From contig CAYHQQ010000013.1 in assembly GCA_964358855.1 (NCBI GenBank), positions 17,219 through 81,218 on the forward strand: DNA of 64,000 nucleotides, given 5' to 3'. The notes below the pieces were generated by a model. That model was not told where the DNA came from, made no database searches, and was given only the letters and a program-made list of their open reading frames with translations. The DNA comes from UBA2396 sp038042175 (GTDB taxonomy: Bacteria > Planctomycetota > Phycisphaerae > Phycisphaerales > UBA1924). Position 1 is the stretch's first letter. Each line of letters opens with the position of its first letter. Both the position numbers and the translations under genes were made by a program. Shown one piece after another: positions 1 to 9,532 of the stretch.

Positions 1-2
1 AC

Positions 3-797
3 GCCTCGGCCCACCGCGAGGCGGCGTCGGTCGACCTTTCGCGGGCCGCGGCCACGTCGACCGGGGCTCCGGATGAGACCACGCGAGTGCCGTTCCGCGG
101 CGTGCGCCGCACGATCGCCAACCGCCTTCGCGAGTCGATGAACCAGGCGGTGCACTTCACGGTGATGGACGAGGCAGACGTGTCGGCGCTGGACAGTCTT
201 CGCAAGAAGCTGGCGGCGGCGAGCGGGGAGAAGGTCAGCTTCCTGCCGTTTGTGGCGGCGGCGGTCTGCCGTGTGCTCAGCGCCGAGGCCTTCCGCGGGA
301 TGAACGCGACGGTGGACGAGAAACCCGGCGATGCGGCGGCCGAGGCGTCGATCGTGCAGCATCGCAGCGTGCACCTGGGCATCGCGACCGACACCGACAA
401 CGGGTTGATGGTGCCGGTGATCCGTGACGCGGATCGGCTGGGCGTGCTGCAGATCTCAAGGTCGATCGCGGCGATCGCCGAGCAGGCGCGGATGCGGACG
501 ATCTCACGCGAAAACCTCATGGGCGGGACGTTCACGATCACGAATGTCGGGAGCCACGCGGGGCGGTTTGCGACGCCGGTGATCAACTATCCGGAGGTGG
601 CGATCCTGGCGGTTGGACGGGCGAGGCCCTCGCCGGTGATTCGCCATGGCGGGATCTTCGTGGGCAATCTCTTGCCCTTGAGCCTGGCGTGCGACCACCG
701 GGTGGTCGACGGTGCGACGGCGGCCCTGGCGCTGGCCGAGATCGTGAAACTCCTGCAGGAGCAGCCCGACAGCCTGATGGGCCCGGCGAGGGGCTAA
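3..797 (+). CDS. 2-oxoacid dehydrogenase E2 acyltransferase, 3' part
   Basis: The frame is open to the left edge, so this is the C-terminal part of a gene that begins outside the window; a GTG at 87 is internal, not the start. What is visible is the catalytic domain of a dihydrolipoamide acyltransferase (E2), which moves an acyl group from lipoyl-lysine to CoA in pyruvate or related dehydrogenase complexes. The domain opens with RVPFRGVRRTIANRL and carries the active-site motif DHRVVDGA near its end. An Ala/Ser/Thr-rich linker precedes it, as in other E2 chains; the lipoyl and E1/E3-binding domains must lie upstream. Whether the substrate is pyruvate, 2-oxoglutarate or a branched-chain acid cannot be decided from this part. 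Confidence 0.93.
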   Translation, partial: ASAHREAASVDLSRAAATSTGAPDETTRVPFRGVRRTIANRLRESMNQAVHFTVMDEADVSALDSLRKKLAAASGEKVSFLPFVAAAVCRVLSAEAFRGMNATVDEKPGDAAAEASIVQHRSVHLGIATDTDNGLMVPVIRDADRLGVLQISRSIAAIAEQARMRTISRENLMGGTFTITNVGSHAGRFATPVINYPEVAILAVGRARPSPVIRHGGIFVGNLLPLSLACDHRVVDGATAALALAEIVKLLQEQPDSLMGPARG

Positions 798-811
798 GGC
801 CTGAAGAGTTT

Positions 812-850
812 TAACACGGAGTTCACGGAGGGGCACGGAGGAAGGCAGAG
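812..850. repeat. CACGGAG repeat element, copy 1
   Basis: Three CACGGAG heptamers at 815-821, 824-830 and 834-840, followed by GAAGGCAG. The element fills the gap between the E2 gene and the hydrolase gene. The same string recurs near 46459 and 52373, where it has inverted partner arms. Confidence 0.8.
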
Positions 851-862
851 GAGAGGATTGGA

Positions 863-2128
863 ATGAGAGCACTCCGAAGCGCGTGTGTTGGTGTTGTTGT
901 TGCGGCCGCAGGGCTTTGCGGGTCGCTTGCGACAGCGAGTGGGCCCGAGTCTCCGGTCGAGTCGCTCAAGGCGTGGATGCACTCGACGGTGAAGGATCGG
1001 CCGTCGCTCGAGAAGCAGACGTTCACGACGATGCCGCTCACCAAGGCGGAGGCGGCCACGGCCCTTGGCATGCTCTGGGATGCACACGCGGACATCTCGC
1101 TGACGCTCCACAAGAAAGAGTGGGACGCCAAGGCGATCACGATCGGCGACAAGACGATGAAGTTTGAATTCAAAGTCTTTGGCGAGAAGCCAAAGACCGG
1201 GCGCAGCCTCTTCATCTCGATGCACGGCGGGGGCGGAGCACCCGCCTCGGTCAACGAACAGCAGTGGAAGAACCAGGTGGGGCTCTACAAGCCGGCCGAG
1301 GGCGTGTACGTCGCGCCGCGGGCGCCGACGGACACTTGGAACCTCTGGCACGAAGGGCACATCGACGGGCTGTTTGACCGGCTGATCGAGGACATGGTCG
1401 TCTTCGAAGGAGTGGACCCCAATCGCGTATACCTGATGGGGTATTCGGCGGGAGGCGACGGTGTGTACCAACTGGGGCCGCGTCTGGCCGATCGATGGGC
1501 GGCGGCGTCGATGATGGCGGGGCATCCCAACGACGCTTCGCCGCTCAATCTGCGAAACGTGCCCTTTGCGATCCACGTGGGGGCCAACGACGGGGCGTAC
1601 AACCGCAACGCGGTCGCCAAAGCGTGGGGCGAGAAGCTCGACGCCCTTCGCAAGGACGATCCCAAGGGATACGAGCACGTGGCAGAGTTGCACGCCGGGA
1701 AAGGGCACTGGATGGACCGTGACGACGCCAAGGCGGTGGCATGGATGGCGGCGTTCACACGCAGCGCAACGCCCGAGCGGGTGGTGTGGCGTCAGGGTGG
1801 CCCGGCGCACTCGCGGTCGTATTGGCTGAAGGTCAAGGACGCGGACAAGAAGCCCGGGACGGTGATCGTCGCGACGTACAAGCCCGGCGAGGTCGTGATC
1901 GAATCGGCCGAGGGACTCACTGGCGTGACGGTGCTGCTCAGCGACGCGATGATGGACTTGGACAAGCCCCTGAAGATCACCAAGGACGGCAAGACGCTCT
2001 TTGAGGGCAAGGTTCAGCGGACGATCGAGTCTTTGGCGGCCTCGCTGGAGGAGCGTGCGGACAAAGGGCTCATGTTCCCGGCGCGGGTGAGCGTGGACTT
2101 CGCTCCGGCGGACGCGGCGCCCAAGTGA
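863..2128 (+). CDS. Exported alpha/beta hydrolase
   Basis: A 421-residue protein with an N-terminal signal peptide (hydrophobic VGVVVAAAGLCGSLATA, residues about 9-25), so it probably acts outside the cytoplasm. The hydrolase core shows an oxyanion-type HGGGGAP loop near residue 120 and a nucleophile elbow GYSAGG with Ser near residue 195. A GAND segment and a late GKGHWM supply plausible acid and histidine partners. The layout resembles PHB-depolymerase or esterase-like alpha/beta hydrolases. About 110 residues follow the hydrolase core and look like a separate C-terminal beta domain. It is preceded by a CACGGAG repeat and converges with the ABC permease gene, with 12 bases between the stops. 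The substrate is unknown. Confidence 0.8.
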   Translation: MRALRSACVGVVVAAAGLCGSLATASGPESPVESLKAWMHSTVKDRPSLEKQTFTTMPLTKAEAATALGMLWDAHADISLTLHKKEWDAKAITIGDKTMKFEFKVFGEKPKTGRSLFISMHGGGGAPASVNEQQWKNQVGLYKPAEGVYVAPRAPTDTWNLWHEGHIDGLFDRLIEDMVVFEGVDPNRVYLMGYSAGGDGVYQLGPRLADRWAAASMMAGHPNDASPLNLRNVPFAIHVGANDGAYNRNAVAKAWGEKLDALRKDDPKGYEHVAELHAGKGHWMDRDDAKAVAWMAAFTRSATPERVVWRQGGPAHSRSYWLKVKDADKKPGTVIVATYKPGEVVIESAEGLTGVTVLLSDAMMDLDKPLKITKDGKTLFEGKVQRTIESLAASLEERADKGLMFPARVSVDFAPADAAPK

Positions 2129-2140
2129 GGCCCGGAGAGC

Positions 2141-4129
2141 TCAGGAAACGCGTCCGGACTTCTTGGCGAAACTCTTGCACGTCCACCACAGGACCAGCAT
2201 GGTGACCGCGCAGTATCCGACAAAGACGCCAAAGGCCACGGCAGTGAACGTGCCCATGCTGACGCCGCCATCATTGCCCAGGAAGTAGCGATTCCAGCTG
2301 CCGACTCGCTCGCTGAATCCACCCTGGAGAGCGGAAACAATCATCACCGGTGGATTGACGATGAGCGTGAAGTCACCCCACACATTGGAGAGTTCGGACC
2401 AGACCTGTCCTCGAAGGCGCATGAGCTCGATCGCCAGCTCGCCAAGACCCCATGTCAGCGGCAAGCCCGCCCAGATCGCCAGGCCAAAGAGCGTGTTGCG
2501 CGTGCCCGCGGCCGAGGCGCTCTTGCTGGTGAGGCTCAGGCGTGTGCCCATGGCGGCCAGCAGCAAGCAGGGGCCGGCGAGGATCAGCACCAGGTGGACC
2601 AGGAGCATCCCACGGAACGCGCCCCAGAGCACGCCCAGGAGCAGGGCGTTGACCAGGATCACCGCGGGGAGCAGCCAGAGCGAGCGCAGAGCCCCCAGGA
2701 ACTTGCCCATGACGATCTCGCGGGCGGTGAGTGTCGTGGCCAGGAGCGTTTCCCAGGTCTTGGCCTCACGCTCGCCGGCGATGCCGCCGACAGTGAGCGA
2801 GGCCGCCTGAAGGAGCAGGATGACCGAGTAGGTCATCGTGGTCGCGGTGACGGGCACCTCCGACTCGCCCCCCGCTGAGACGAGCATGAGCAGCGAGAAC
2901 GCGACGACCCCCAGGAGAACGAGCGTCGCGATCCACTTCTTGCGAAACAGCGGCTGGTTCATCTCCCGCCAGAGCACCGGCTGATCGCCGACCTCGCGGC
3001 TGGTGCGCACACGCAGGCCCGATGCCGCCGCACGGGCCGCCATGTCCTCGGCGGGAGTGGGCGGCGGGGAGGCCTCACCGTCGCTGTCGACCCTTCGGGC
3101 CACGGCGACCGAGCGCTTCACGCGCCCGAACGCGACCGAATCGGGAGTTCCGCCCGCGGCCACACTGAGCATGACCCTGCGGAGAAAGAGGGTGGTGAGC
3201 CCGAAGATCACGGCTGTGACGGCGATGTTGTAGACGGTCGTGGCGATCCACATCTGGGTGATGCTGAAGGCGCCAAAGCCGGCGCCCATGAACCCGCCGA
3301 GCATCTGGGTGGCCAGCATGCCCAGCGTGAAGGGCGAACAGGTGGCCAGGACATCGATCAGCCATGTCGGAGGACCGCCCCGCATGCCGCCGGTTCGGAC
3401 CATCGTCGTGGCAATGAGCCCGGCGACCAATGCTGGACCGCCCACGAGCGCGACCTGCATGATGAACGCGAGGAACGTCGCGGTCGAGGCCTTCTTGCAC
3501 CACAGGGAGTTGAGCATCGCCAGCGAGGCCCCCATGAGCGCGAGCGAGAGGACGATCGCGGTGCCGGCGAAAATGTACTCGACCTCGACGCCGCCCAAGA
3601 CGCGAACCGCCAGCTGCACGGGGATGGCCGAGAGGGCCAGGAGGCCCAAGGTCAGCATGGCCGCACTGAGCTTGCCCAGGGCGATCCGCCAGGCCGTGAC
3701 GGGAGTGGTCAGCAGAACGTCGAGCGTGCGTCGTCGGCGTTCGTCGGAGAGTGAGCCGGCGGTGGTGGAAGGCGCGAGGAAGACCAGCACCGTCGCCTGG
3801 ACCCACATGACAGCGACGGTAAGGGTCGGGGCGATGCGCTGGAGGTCCTGGATCCGCTCGACGCGCCCGCCGCCCAGGCCCTGGTCGGCCCTGGACCCGG
3901 CGTACGCGACCCACACCGCCGCGGTGAGCAGGAAGACGTACACGCTCCGCCCGGCGATGGTGGAGAACTTGCGTGAGGTCGTGCGGACTTCTTTGGTGAA
4001 CACGGGACCGATCCACTCGGCGGGGTCGAGCCAGCCGACGATCCGCCGCCACAAGGGGTCCTTGCGGCGCAGCGCGAACTGTGGATCGGCCGGAGGCGGC
4101 GTGCTGGGCTGGGTTTGGGCCTGGGTCAT
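2141..4129 (-). CDS. ABC-2 type permease with internal duplication
   Basis: A 662-residue polytopic membrane protein, last gene of the minus-strand envelope cluster. Its ATG overlaps the stop of the ABC ATPase gene in an ATGA, so the two are translationally coupled and should form one transporter. The protein looks like two fused permease halves: the N-half segment SLSDERRRRTLDVLLTTP is echoed in the C-half by GIAGEREAKTWETLLATT, each after a membrane segment and before another hydrophobic stretch. A polar linker near residues 340-395 separates the halves. ABC-2 permeases of this shape occur in GldF/NatB-like exporters. The cargo is not known. An in-frame upstream extension to 4195 was rejected because it runs into the ATPase gene. 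Confidence 0.85.
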   Translation of the reverse strand: MTQAQTQPSTPPPADPQFALRRKDPLWRRIVGWLDPAEWIGPVFTKEVRTTSRKFSTIAGRSVYVFLLTAAVWVAYAGSRADQGLGGGRVERIQDLQRIAPTLTVAVMWVQATVLVFLAPSTTAGSLSDERRRRTLDVLLTTPVTAWRIALGKLSAAMLTLGLLALSAIPVQLAVRVLGGVEVEYIFAGTAIVLSLALMGASLAMLNSLWCKKASTATFLAFIMQVALVGGPALVAGLIATTMVRTGGMRGGPPTWLIDVLATCSPFTLGMLATQMLGGFMGAGFGAFSITQMWIATTVYNIAVTAVIFGLTTLFLRRVMLSVAAGGTPDSVAFGRVKRSVAVARRVDSDGEASPPPTPAEDMAARAAASGLRVRTSREVGDQPVLWREMNQPLFRKKWIATLVLLGVVAFSLLMLVSAGGESEVPVTATTMTYSVILLLQAASLTVGGIAGEREAKTWETLLATTLTAREIVMGKFLGALRSLWLLPAVILVNALLLGVLWGAFRGMLLVHLVLILAGPCLLLAAMGTRLSLTSKSASAAGTRNTLFGLAIWAGLPLTWGLGELAIELMRLRGQVWSELSNVWGDFTLIVNPPVMIVSALQGGFSERVGSWNRYFLGNDGGVSMGTFTAVAFGVFVGYCAVTMLVLWWTCKSFAKKSGRVS

Positions 4130-5070
4130 TGCAGCGCCCCGGTGGTGAGAGTCAAGAACGCGTCCTCCAGCTTGACCTCCTGGGGCGTGAAGCACTGGAT
4201 CTTGCCGCCGCCAGCAAGCACCGCCTCGATCACGGGTTGGTGCGAGTGGACGCCCGGGACCATCTCGACCATCAGCACGTCGGGCTTCTCAACGTTCATG
4301 AGCACGCGGGCGACGCGGTGGTCCTTCTCGACGATGGTCTTGACGAGCTCGGGGGCGGCCGAGCCCTCGCCCAGGGTGACCTGGATGCGTTCGCCGCCGC
4401 GGCCCCGCGTGAGGGCGTCCTTCATGGTGCCCGAGTAGAGCAGCTTGCCGCGTTCGATGATGCCGATGGAGGTCGACATCTCGCCCAGCTCCGAGAGGAT
4501 GTGCGAGCTGATGATGAGGGTCTTGCCGAGCTTGCCCAGCTCGGTCAGCAGCGATCGCATCTCGATGCGGGCGCGAGGATCGAGCCCGCTGGCGGGCTCG
4601 TCGAGCAGCAGGACCTTGGGGTCGTGGATGAGCACGCGGGCGATGCCCAGCCGCTGGGTCATGCCGCGGGAGAGCGACTCGACCATCGCATTGCGCTTGC
4701 CGGTGAGGTCGGTGAGCTCAAGTACGCCGTCGATGACCGCCCGGCGCCGGCTTCGCGGGATGTTGAACGCGGCGGCGAAGAACTGGAGGTACTCGTCGAC
4801 GGTCAGGTCGTCGTAGACGCCGATAAAGTCGGGCATGTAGCCGATGATGCGACGGATGGCCGCCCCGTCCTTGTGGACGCAGTTGCCGTCGATGAACGCC
4901 TCGCCCCCGTCGGGTTTGAGGAGGCACGAGAGGATCTTCATCGTGGTCGTCTTGCCCGCGCCGTTGGGTCCGATGAATCCGTAGATCTCGCCCTTGCCCA
5001 AAGAGAGCGTGAGGTTGTCCAGGGCCATGAGCGACCCGTAGCGTTTGGTGAGCCCCTTGATCTCGATCAC
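4126..5070 (-). CDS. ABC transporter ATP-binding protein
   Basis: A 314-residue ATPase of the CcmA/GldA/NatA type. Walker A GPNGAGKTTT lies near residue 34, the signature is LSRGMTQRLGIAR instead of the usual LSGGQ, and Walker B is VLLLDEPASGLDP. A C-terminal extension of about 90 residues follows the nucleotide-binding domain, as in ATPases that pair with ABC-2 permeases. The start is GTG at 5070, overlapping the stop of the upstream membrane-protein gene (GTGA), and the stop overlaps the permease start. It closely resembles the ATPase at 28577-29533, so the window has two paralogous ATPases. Confidence 0.92.
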   Translation of the reverse strand: MIEIKGLTKRYGSLMALDNLTLSLGKGEIYGFIGPNGAGKTTTMKILSCLLKPDGGEAFIDGNCVHKDGAAIRRIIGYMPDFIGVYDDLTVDEYLQFFAAAFNIPRSRRRAVIDGVLELTDLTGKRNAMVESLSRGMTQRLGIARVLIHDPKVLLLDEPASGLDPRARIEMRSLLTELGKLGKTLIISSHILSELGEMSTSIGIIERGKLLYSGTMKDALTRGRGGERIQVTLGEGSAAPELVKTIVEKDHRVARVLMNVEKPDVLMVEMVPGVHSHQPVIEAVLAGGGKIQCFTPQEVKLEDAFLTLTTGALQ

Positions 5071-7424
5071 TGGCGATTCTCCGTGGAAGTATCCGCTGGG
5101 GCGCCCGATGCCCGGGGAACAAGGATCCGGTAGGACACGGTGCCGGTGCGTTCAAAGTCGGCCGCCAGCACGGCATCGGAAAAGAGGCCCCCACCAACAC
5201 CCTGGCCCGTCACGGTCACGAAGACCGCGTCCCATTGCCCGCCGGCGGCTCGGGTAAGGATGGACGCCGTGCGTTCGGCGGCACCCGGCAGAGCTTCGCC
5301 CTCGGCGCTCGCCGGCGAGGCGCTGACGGCCGTCGCGCCGCCATCCTGCGCCGAGCCCGCGACCTTCGCCAAAGAAATCACGCCGCGCAGCTCGATCATG
5401 CCCGTCGGGAGGATCGAGGGCGTCTCCCATGTGATGCCGGTGGGCCGCGTGCCCTGGAGGAGCGTACCACCGGTGGGCGCGGTTCCCTGTGGGAGCGGGC
5501 CGACGCGGATGCGGAGTTGATCTCCCTCACGGGCGACCACCGCGCGAACCAGAGAGCGGGTTCGCCCTTCGTCCATTGTGGCCCGATACGTCCACAGGGA
5601 GACGCCAAAGTCCGTCGGGACATTCTGACGCTCGCCGCCCTCGGCCGAGGCGATCTGGAACGTCGTGAGGGGCGCGAACACCTGCCCCCTGCGAGGGGCT
5701 CCCCGTCGCCTCATGGCCATGAACTGATCCTCGTCCTCCTCGCCGGTGTCGGAGACGCCGTGCCACCACGACCCGTCGACCTGGCCATCGGGCCGGAGCA
5801 GGACCTTCGAAGCGCCAAAGACGCCCGAGACGCCCGTCATCCACGACCGGGCGGGCGACGTCATCGTGTTTGACGTCTGGAGCGTGTCGATCACCGCCAG
5901 GCGGTTGTGCTGCGACCTGCCGGTCCGCAGATTCGGTGGCACAACCAGGGCGGCGACAGTTGCCAGCGAGATCCAGAGCAGCGCGGTCGCCCACGAACGC
6001 TGGCGGGCGTCGAACCGCTTGAGCACAAAGTAATCGAACGGCCCCAGCAGGATCATGAGCGTGAAGAGTCCGCCCAGGATCGCGTAGAAGATCGTGTTGT
6101 CGGGCTCGGTGACCGTCACGATCTGGTTGAGCGCGAGATTGGTGGGCGTCTCCCACGACGTGCGGTCGGTCATCGACCGCTTGAGGTAGGGCGCAAGCGC
6201 CGTCCTCAGCGCGTCCTGCCACACGACCTGCGTCGCGGTGTTGTCCAGCGTCGCCGGGATCGTCTCGGGGTCACAACCAATCACCGTGACCCACCCAAGC
6301 CCCACCGGCCCTTCGGCGATCAGTCCCCCCCACCGCGACTTCCACCCGTCTCTCACCGCAGCCTGGGAGGGCGTGACCAATCGCGCCTTCACCGTGGCGC
6401 GTGCGACGCCCCCGGTGGCGCTCTCCTCGACCTCGACCTTTGGATCATCGCGGAACGGATATCCCGCGTACACATCGCCCTTGGGCTGCTGAGTGCCGCG
6501 GGCATTGAGCGAGGACACCTTGCCGCTCAGCACCGTCGAAAGCTCGCCCGGGACGGACGTGTCGGCGAGGTTGCCGATCGTGACCAGATCCTCGCCCGAG
6601 GCGCCAGGGAGCCATGTCCGCCAGGACGCCCCGTCCTCGGGCACCAACAGCACAAGGCGGCCCCCCGAGTCGACCCATTCTCGAACCGCCGCGACCACCC
6701 GGGGATCGGCGGCGAGCACCTTGTTGGGCTGCACGACGAGCGCGTCGAGCCCGTCGTAGGCCCTGGCGAGCGGGGGCATGTTCTCGGGGCGAAGATCCGC
6801 GCTCGTGAGCTTCTGCCACCTCGCCAGTCGCATCATCCGCGGATCGCGGGCGAGCAAACGGGGCTCGATCGTGAGCTTGTTGATGGTGAGCGTCGACTCG
6901 ACCCGCGACGAGTGGGGAAACGCCCGCTCGAGCGATGCGGCGCCCACGCGGGCGATGAGCCCGCGATTGCCGGCCATGATCTCGCCGATCCGCTGCGTGT
7001 CGCCCGTCGAGTAGGTGCCGAATGTCGCGGACTCCTTGGTCTCACTGGACTGGAAGGTCACCGTCACGTCGGGGTCGCTGGGCAGGCAGACCGCCAGGTC
7101 CACCGCCGAAAGCTTCCCCGGCGTCGTCGACGCGGGCACCACGATCCGGGCCGACTGCGTCTTGTCCTGGCGGTACTCGACCATGATGGTGCCCGATTCG
7201 GCCTTCTCGCCGCCCGAGAGCCAGACCCGCACGGGCATCCACCGCCCCGACGCCACCGCCCCGTCGAACCCAAACTCGACCTTGACCATCACCGGCGGCT
7301 TGTCGCCCGCCCAGCGCAAAGTTGACATGGAGGCGAGCACGTGCGGCACCACGCCCGCCATCAGCAGCACCGCCGCCCACGCCGCCAGCGTAGCACGCTT
7401 GTGATTCCACAGGCTCAGCCCCAT
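5067..7424 (-). CDS. Large membrane protein with GATase-like region, ABC-linked
   Basis: A 785-residue protein with an N-terminal hydrophobic segment (about residues 12-32) and a long probably periplasmic part. A Rossmann-like stretch LVVQPNKVLAADPRVV then WVDSGGRLVLLVPE resembles the amidotransferase-like fold seen in ABC accessory (GldG-type) proteins. Two membrane segments follow near residues 460-480 and 495-510, then a beta-rich C-terminus. The start ATG at 7424 shares one base with the stop of the BatA-like gene (TGATG). The same architecture, including the GPFDYFVLKR/GPGSYFGLKR motif after the membrane segment, is found in the paralogue at 25953-28523. I infer an accessory subunit of the ABC exporter; no enzyme residues are evident. 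Confidence 0.7.
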   Translation of the reverse strand: MGLSLWNHKRATLAAWAAVLLMAGVVPHVLASMSTLRWAGDKPPVMVKVEFGFDGAVASGRWMPVRVWLSGGEKAESGTIMVEYRQDKTQSARIVVPASTTPGKLSAVDLAVCLPSDPDVTVTFQSSETKESATFGTYSTGDTQRIGEIMAGNRGLIARVGAASLERAFPHSSRVESTLTINKLTIEPRLLARDPRMMRLARWQKLTSADLRPENMPPLARAYDGLDALVVQPNKVLAADPRVVAAVREWVDSGGRLVLLVPEDGASWRTWLPGASGEDLVTIGNLADTSVPGELSTVLSGKVSSLNARGTQQPKGDVYAGYPFRDDPKVEVEESATGGVARATVKARLVTPSQAAVRDGWKSRWGGLIAEGPVGLGWVTVIGCDPETIPATLDNTATQVVWQDALRTALAPYLKRSMTDRTSWETPTNLALNQIVTVTEPDNTIFYAILGGLFTLMILLGPFDYFVLKRFDARQRSWATALLWISLATVAALVVPPNLRTGRSQHNRLAVIDTLQTSNTMTSPARSWMTGVSGVFGASKVLLRPDGQVDGSWWHGVSDTGEEDEDQFMAMRRRGAPRRGQVFAPLTTFQIASAEGGERQNVPTDFGVSLWTYRATMDEGRTRSLVRAVVAREGDQLRIRVGPLPQGTAPTGGTLLQGTRPTGITWETPSILPTGMIELRGVISLAKVAGSAQDGGATAVSASPASAEGEALPGAAERTASILTRAAGGQWDAVFVTVTGQGVGGGLFSDAVLAADFERTGTVSYRILVPRASGAPADTSTENRQ

Positions 7425-9532
7425 CAGACATGGACCTTTCTGTTGTAAACGAACCACTCCAGCATAACAACCGCAAGGGCCGCAAGGATCATCCAGGGCC
7501 AGATCGACCGCACCGCCCGCCCGGTGTCCCCGGGCTTGGCGACCGCGACGTCGGTCGCGACCTTGATTTGTTCGGCGGCACGGATGTCGGATTCCGCCGG
7601 GTCGAGCAGATTCACAGCATATTCACGCAGCACCCGCGCGCCATCCTTGCGGTCGCCCGCCGCCGCGGCCCCGGTCCACCGCACCGTGTACACCCCGACC
7701 TTGGGCAAGGGTCCAAACGACGCGGAGCCGTCGGGCCCCGTCCCCACTCCGACTTCCATGTTCCCCGGACCCGCGCAGTCGACGCCCGTGGCGTTCTCCG
7801 GCAGGCGGTCGCTGATGGTCATGCCCGGCTGCGAGGAGCGGGCAACCGCCCAGCCCCCGCCGGTGCCCAGATAGTCGGTCGCGTACGAAAGGAAGATGAG
7901 AAACCCCACGTCGAAAGGCCAATCGGTCGCCGTCACGTCGAATGGCACGACGATCGCCCGCATGTCGGTGGAAATCAACTCGACCATCGCCGGCCCAAGC
8001 GTGGACTCCACCAAGACCTGGGCGGTGCTGCCCGCGGGCACCTCGATCAGCCGAGACTTGAAGATGTCCAGGGTGTCAAGATTGAGCGAACGTAGGGCCG
8101 CATGGTCGCGGGTCCAGTTCACGATCTGCGACGCCTCGCCCTCGCCGCGATCGACCAGCACCGGGCCCAGGGGCCTGACGTTGGCCGGATCCGCACTCGC
8201 CTCGCTCGCAGCGACCGCATTGGGCACGTTGTTGAGCACCAGGTACCGCCCCGGGGGCAGCGTGTTCTTCTTCCCGGACCACTCGATCTGAACGCCGTCG
8301 AGCACCACTACGTCGTACTGGCCGGTCTTTCCGGCTTTGAGCTCGGCCTGGAACTCCGCGGCGGTCATCACCGCGGGCTCGCCGGCCTGCGGAAGGGTCG
8401 CCATCGCCTGCTTGAGCAGCAGATTGCCCGCTGTCACGATCGCGATGCGCAGCCCCTTGGCCGGCTGGATCACGATCCAGCCACGGTCGTCGGTCGGGAA
8501 GCTGTCGATGTCGTCGGCGAGCCCGCCGGGCCTCCGCAGACGCACCTCAATCGTCGCTCCCTCGGGCTTGACCACCTGGAAGACCACGCCCAGACTGGCG
8601 GGCTTGGCACCCTCGGCCGCGGGCACGGTGACCTCCTTGACCGCCATGACCACGCCGTCGATCGAGAGCTGCGCGTCGAGCGTCTGTTTGGACTGCTCGG
8701 TGCTCTGGATGCTCGCGAAGATCGTGACCTTCGACGGGTCGTCGAACTCGCGATCGGCACGCAGGGCGACCAGGCCGATGTTCTGGGTCGTCGGCAGGCC
8801 GAAGCGATGGAACGTCACGATGTCCGAAGGCCCGGGCGTTGCACGCTCGGCGTCGGGCAGCTTGCCGTCGGTGAACACGTGCAGCGAGATCGGCCAGCGA
8901 TCGGAGATCCCCTCGACCACCTGCCCGCTCTCGGCCAGGATGAGCTTGGGAGCCTGGGCACGGGCCAGGCGCACAGCCGGCTCCAGGAGCGACGGGCCGT
9001 CGCTGAGCGTGATCGACTTGACGGCGTCGGCCAGCTTGCGCTTGTCGCCGGTGAACTGTTGCATGACCGACGCCTCGCGGTCAAACGCGATGACCATCGC
9101 CGAGTCGCCCGTGTCCTTGTCCAACAGACCCGGCTCGCGAAGCCCGGAGATCAGATCCAGGGCGGCCTTCTTGGCGGCGTCCAGACGCGAGATCGTCCCG
9201 CCCTTCTCGTTCTCATCCAGCGCGTTCATGCTCGCCGAGCGGTCGATCACGATGACCTGCCGCTCGCCGCTGAGCGTCGCCGAATTGAGCTGCGGCTGAC
9301 CCAAAGCCAGAATGGCCGCGGCCAGGGCCAGGAGCTGCAGCAGCAGCAGGATGTTGCGCCGCAGCTTCTGGAACGGCGCGTTGGCCTGGAGATCCTGGAT
9401 CGCCTTCTTCCACAGAAGGGTCGACGAGATCTCCAGGTTGCGCCGCTTGAGCTTGAGGAAGTACAGAATCACCAGCGACGGCACCGCGATGGCGGCGGCG
9501 ATGGCGGCGTACATGGGGGTCAGTAGGGTCAC
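7424..9532 (-). CDS. BatA-like vWA domain membrane protein
   Basis: A 702-residue protein. Residues 1-80 form the BatA N-terminal module: a membrane helix (AAIAAAIAVPSLVILYFL), a basic loop with LKLKRRNLEISST, and a second helix (LLLLQLLALAAAILAL). A von Willebrand A domain follows with the metal-site motif DRSASMNA. The chain ends in a helix and a short basic tail (ILAALAVVMLEWFVYNRK). vWA proteins of this type are partners of MoxR ATPases; moxR and the DUF58 gene lie just upstream in the same cluster. Translation starts at GTG 9532, which overlaps the DUF58 stop as GTGA. Confidence 0.85.
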   Translation of the reverse strand: MTLLTPMYAAIAAAIAVPSLVILYFLKLKRRNLEISSTLLWKKAIQDLQANAPFQKLRRNILLLLQLLALAAAILALGQPQLNSATLSGERQVIVIDRSASMNALDENEKGGTISRLDAAKKAALDLISGLREPGLLDKDTGDSAMVIAFDREASVMQQFTGDKRKLADAVKSITLSDGPSLLEPAVRLARAQAPKLILAESGQVVEGISDRWPISLHVFTDGKLPDAERATPGPSDIVTFHRFGLPTTQNIGLVALRADREFDDPSKVTIFASIQSTEQSKQTLDAQLSIDGVVMAVKEVTVPAAEGAKPASLGVVFQVVKPEGATIEVRLRRPGGLADDIDSFPTDDRGWIVIQPAKGLRIAIVTAGNLLLKQAMATLPQAGEPAVMTAAEFQAELKAGKTGQYDVVVLDGVQIEWSGKKNTLPPGRYLVLNNVPNAVAASEASADPANVRPLGPVLVDRGEGEASQIVNWTRDHAALRSLNLDTLDIFKSRLIEVPAGSTAQVLVESTLGPAMVELISTDMRAIVVPFDVTATDWPFDVGFLIFLSYATDYLGTGGGWAVARSSQPGMTISDRLPENATGVDCAGPGNMEVGVGTGPDGSASFGPLPKVGVYTVRWTGAAAAGDRKDGARVLREYAVNLLDPAESDIRAAEQIKVATDVAVAKPGDTGRAVRSIWPWMILAALAVVMLEWFVYNRKVHV

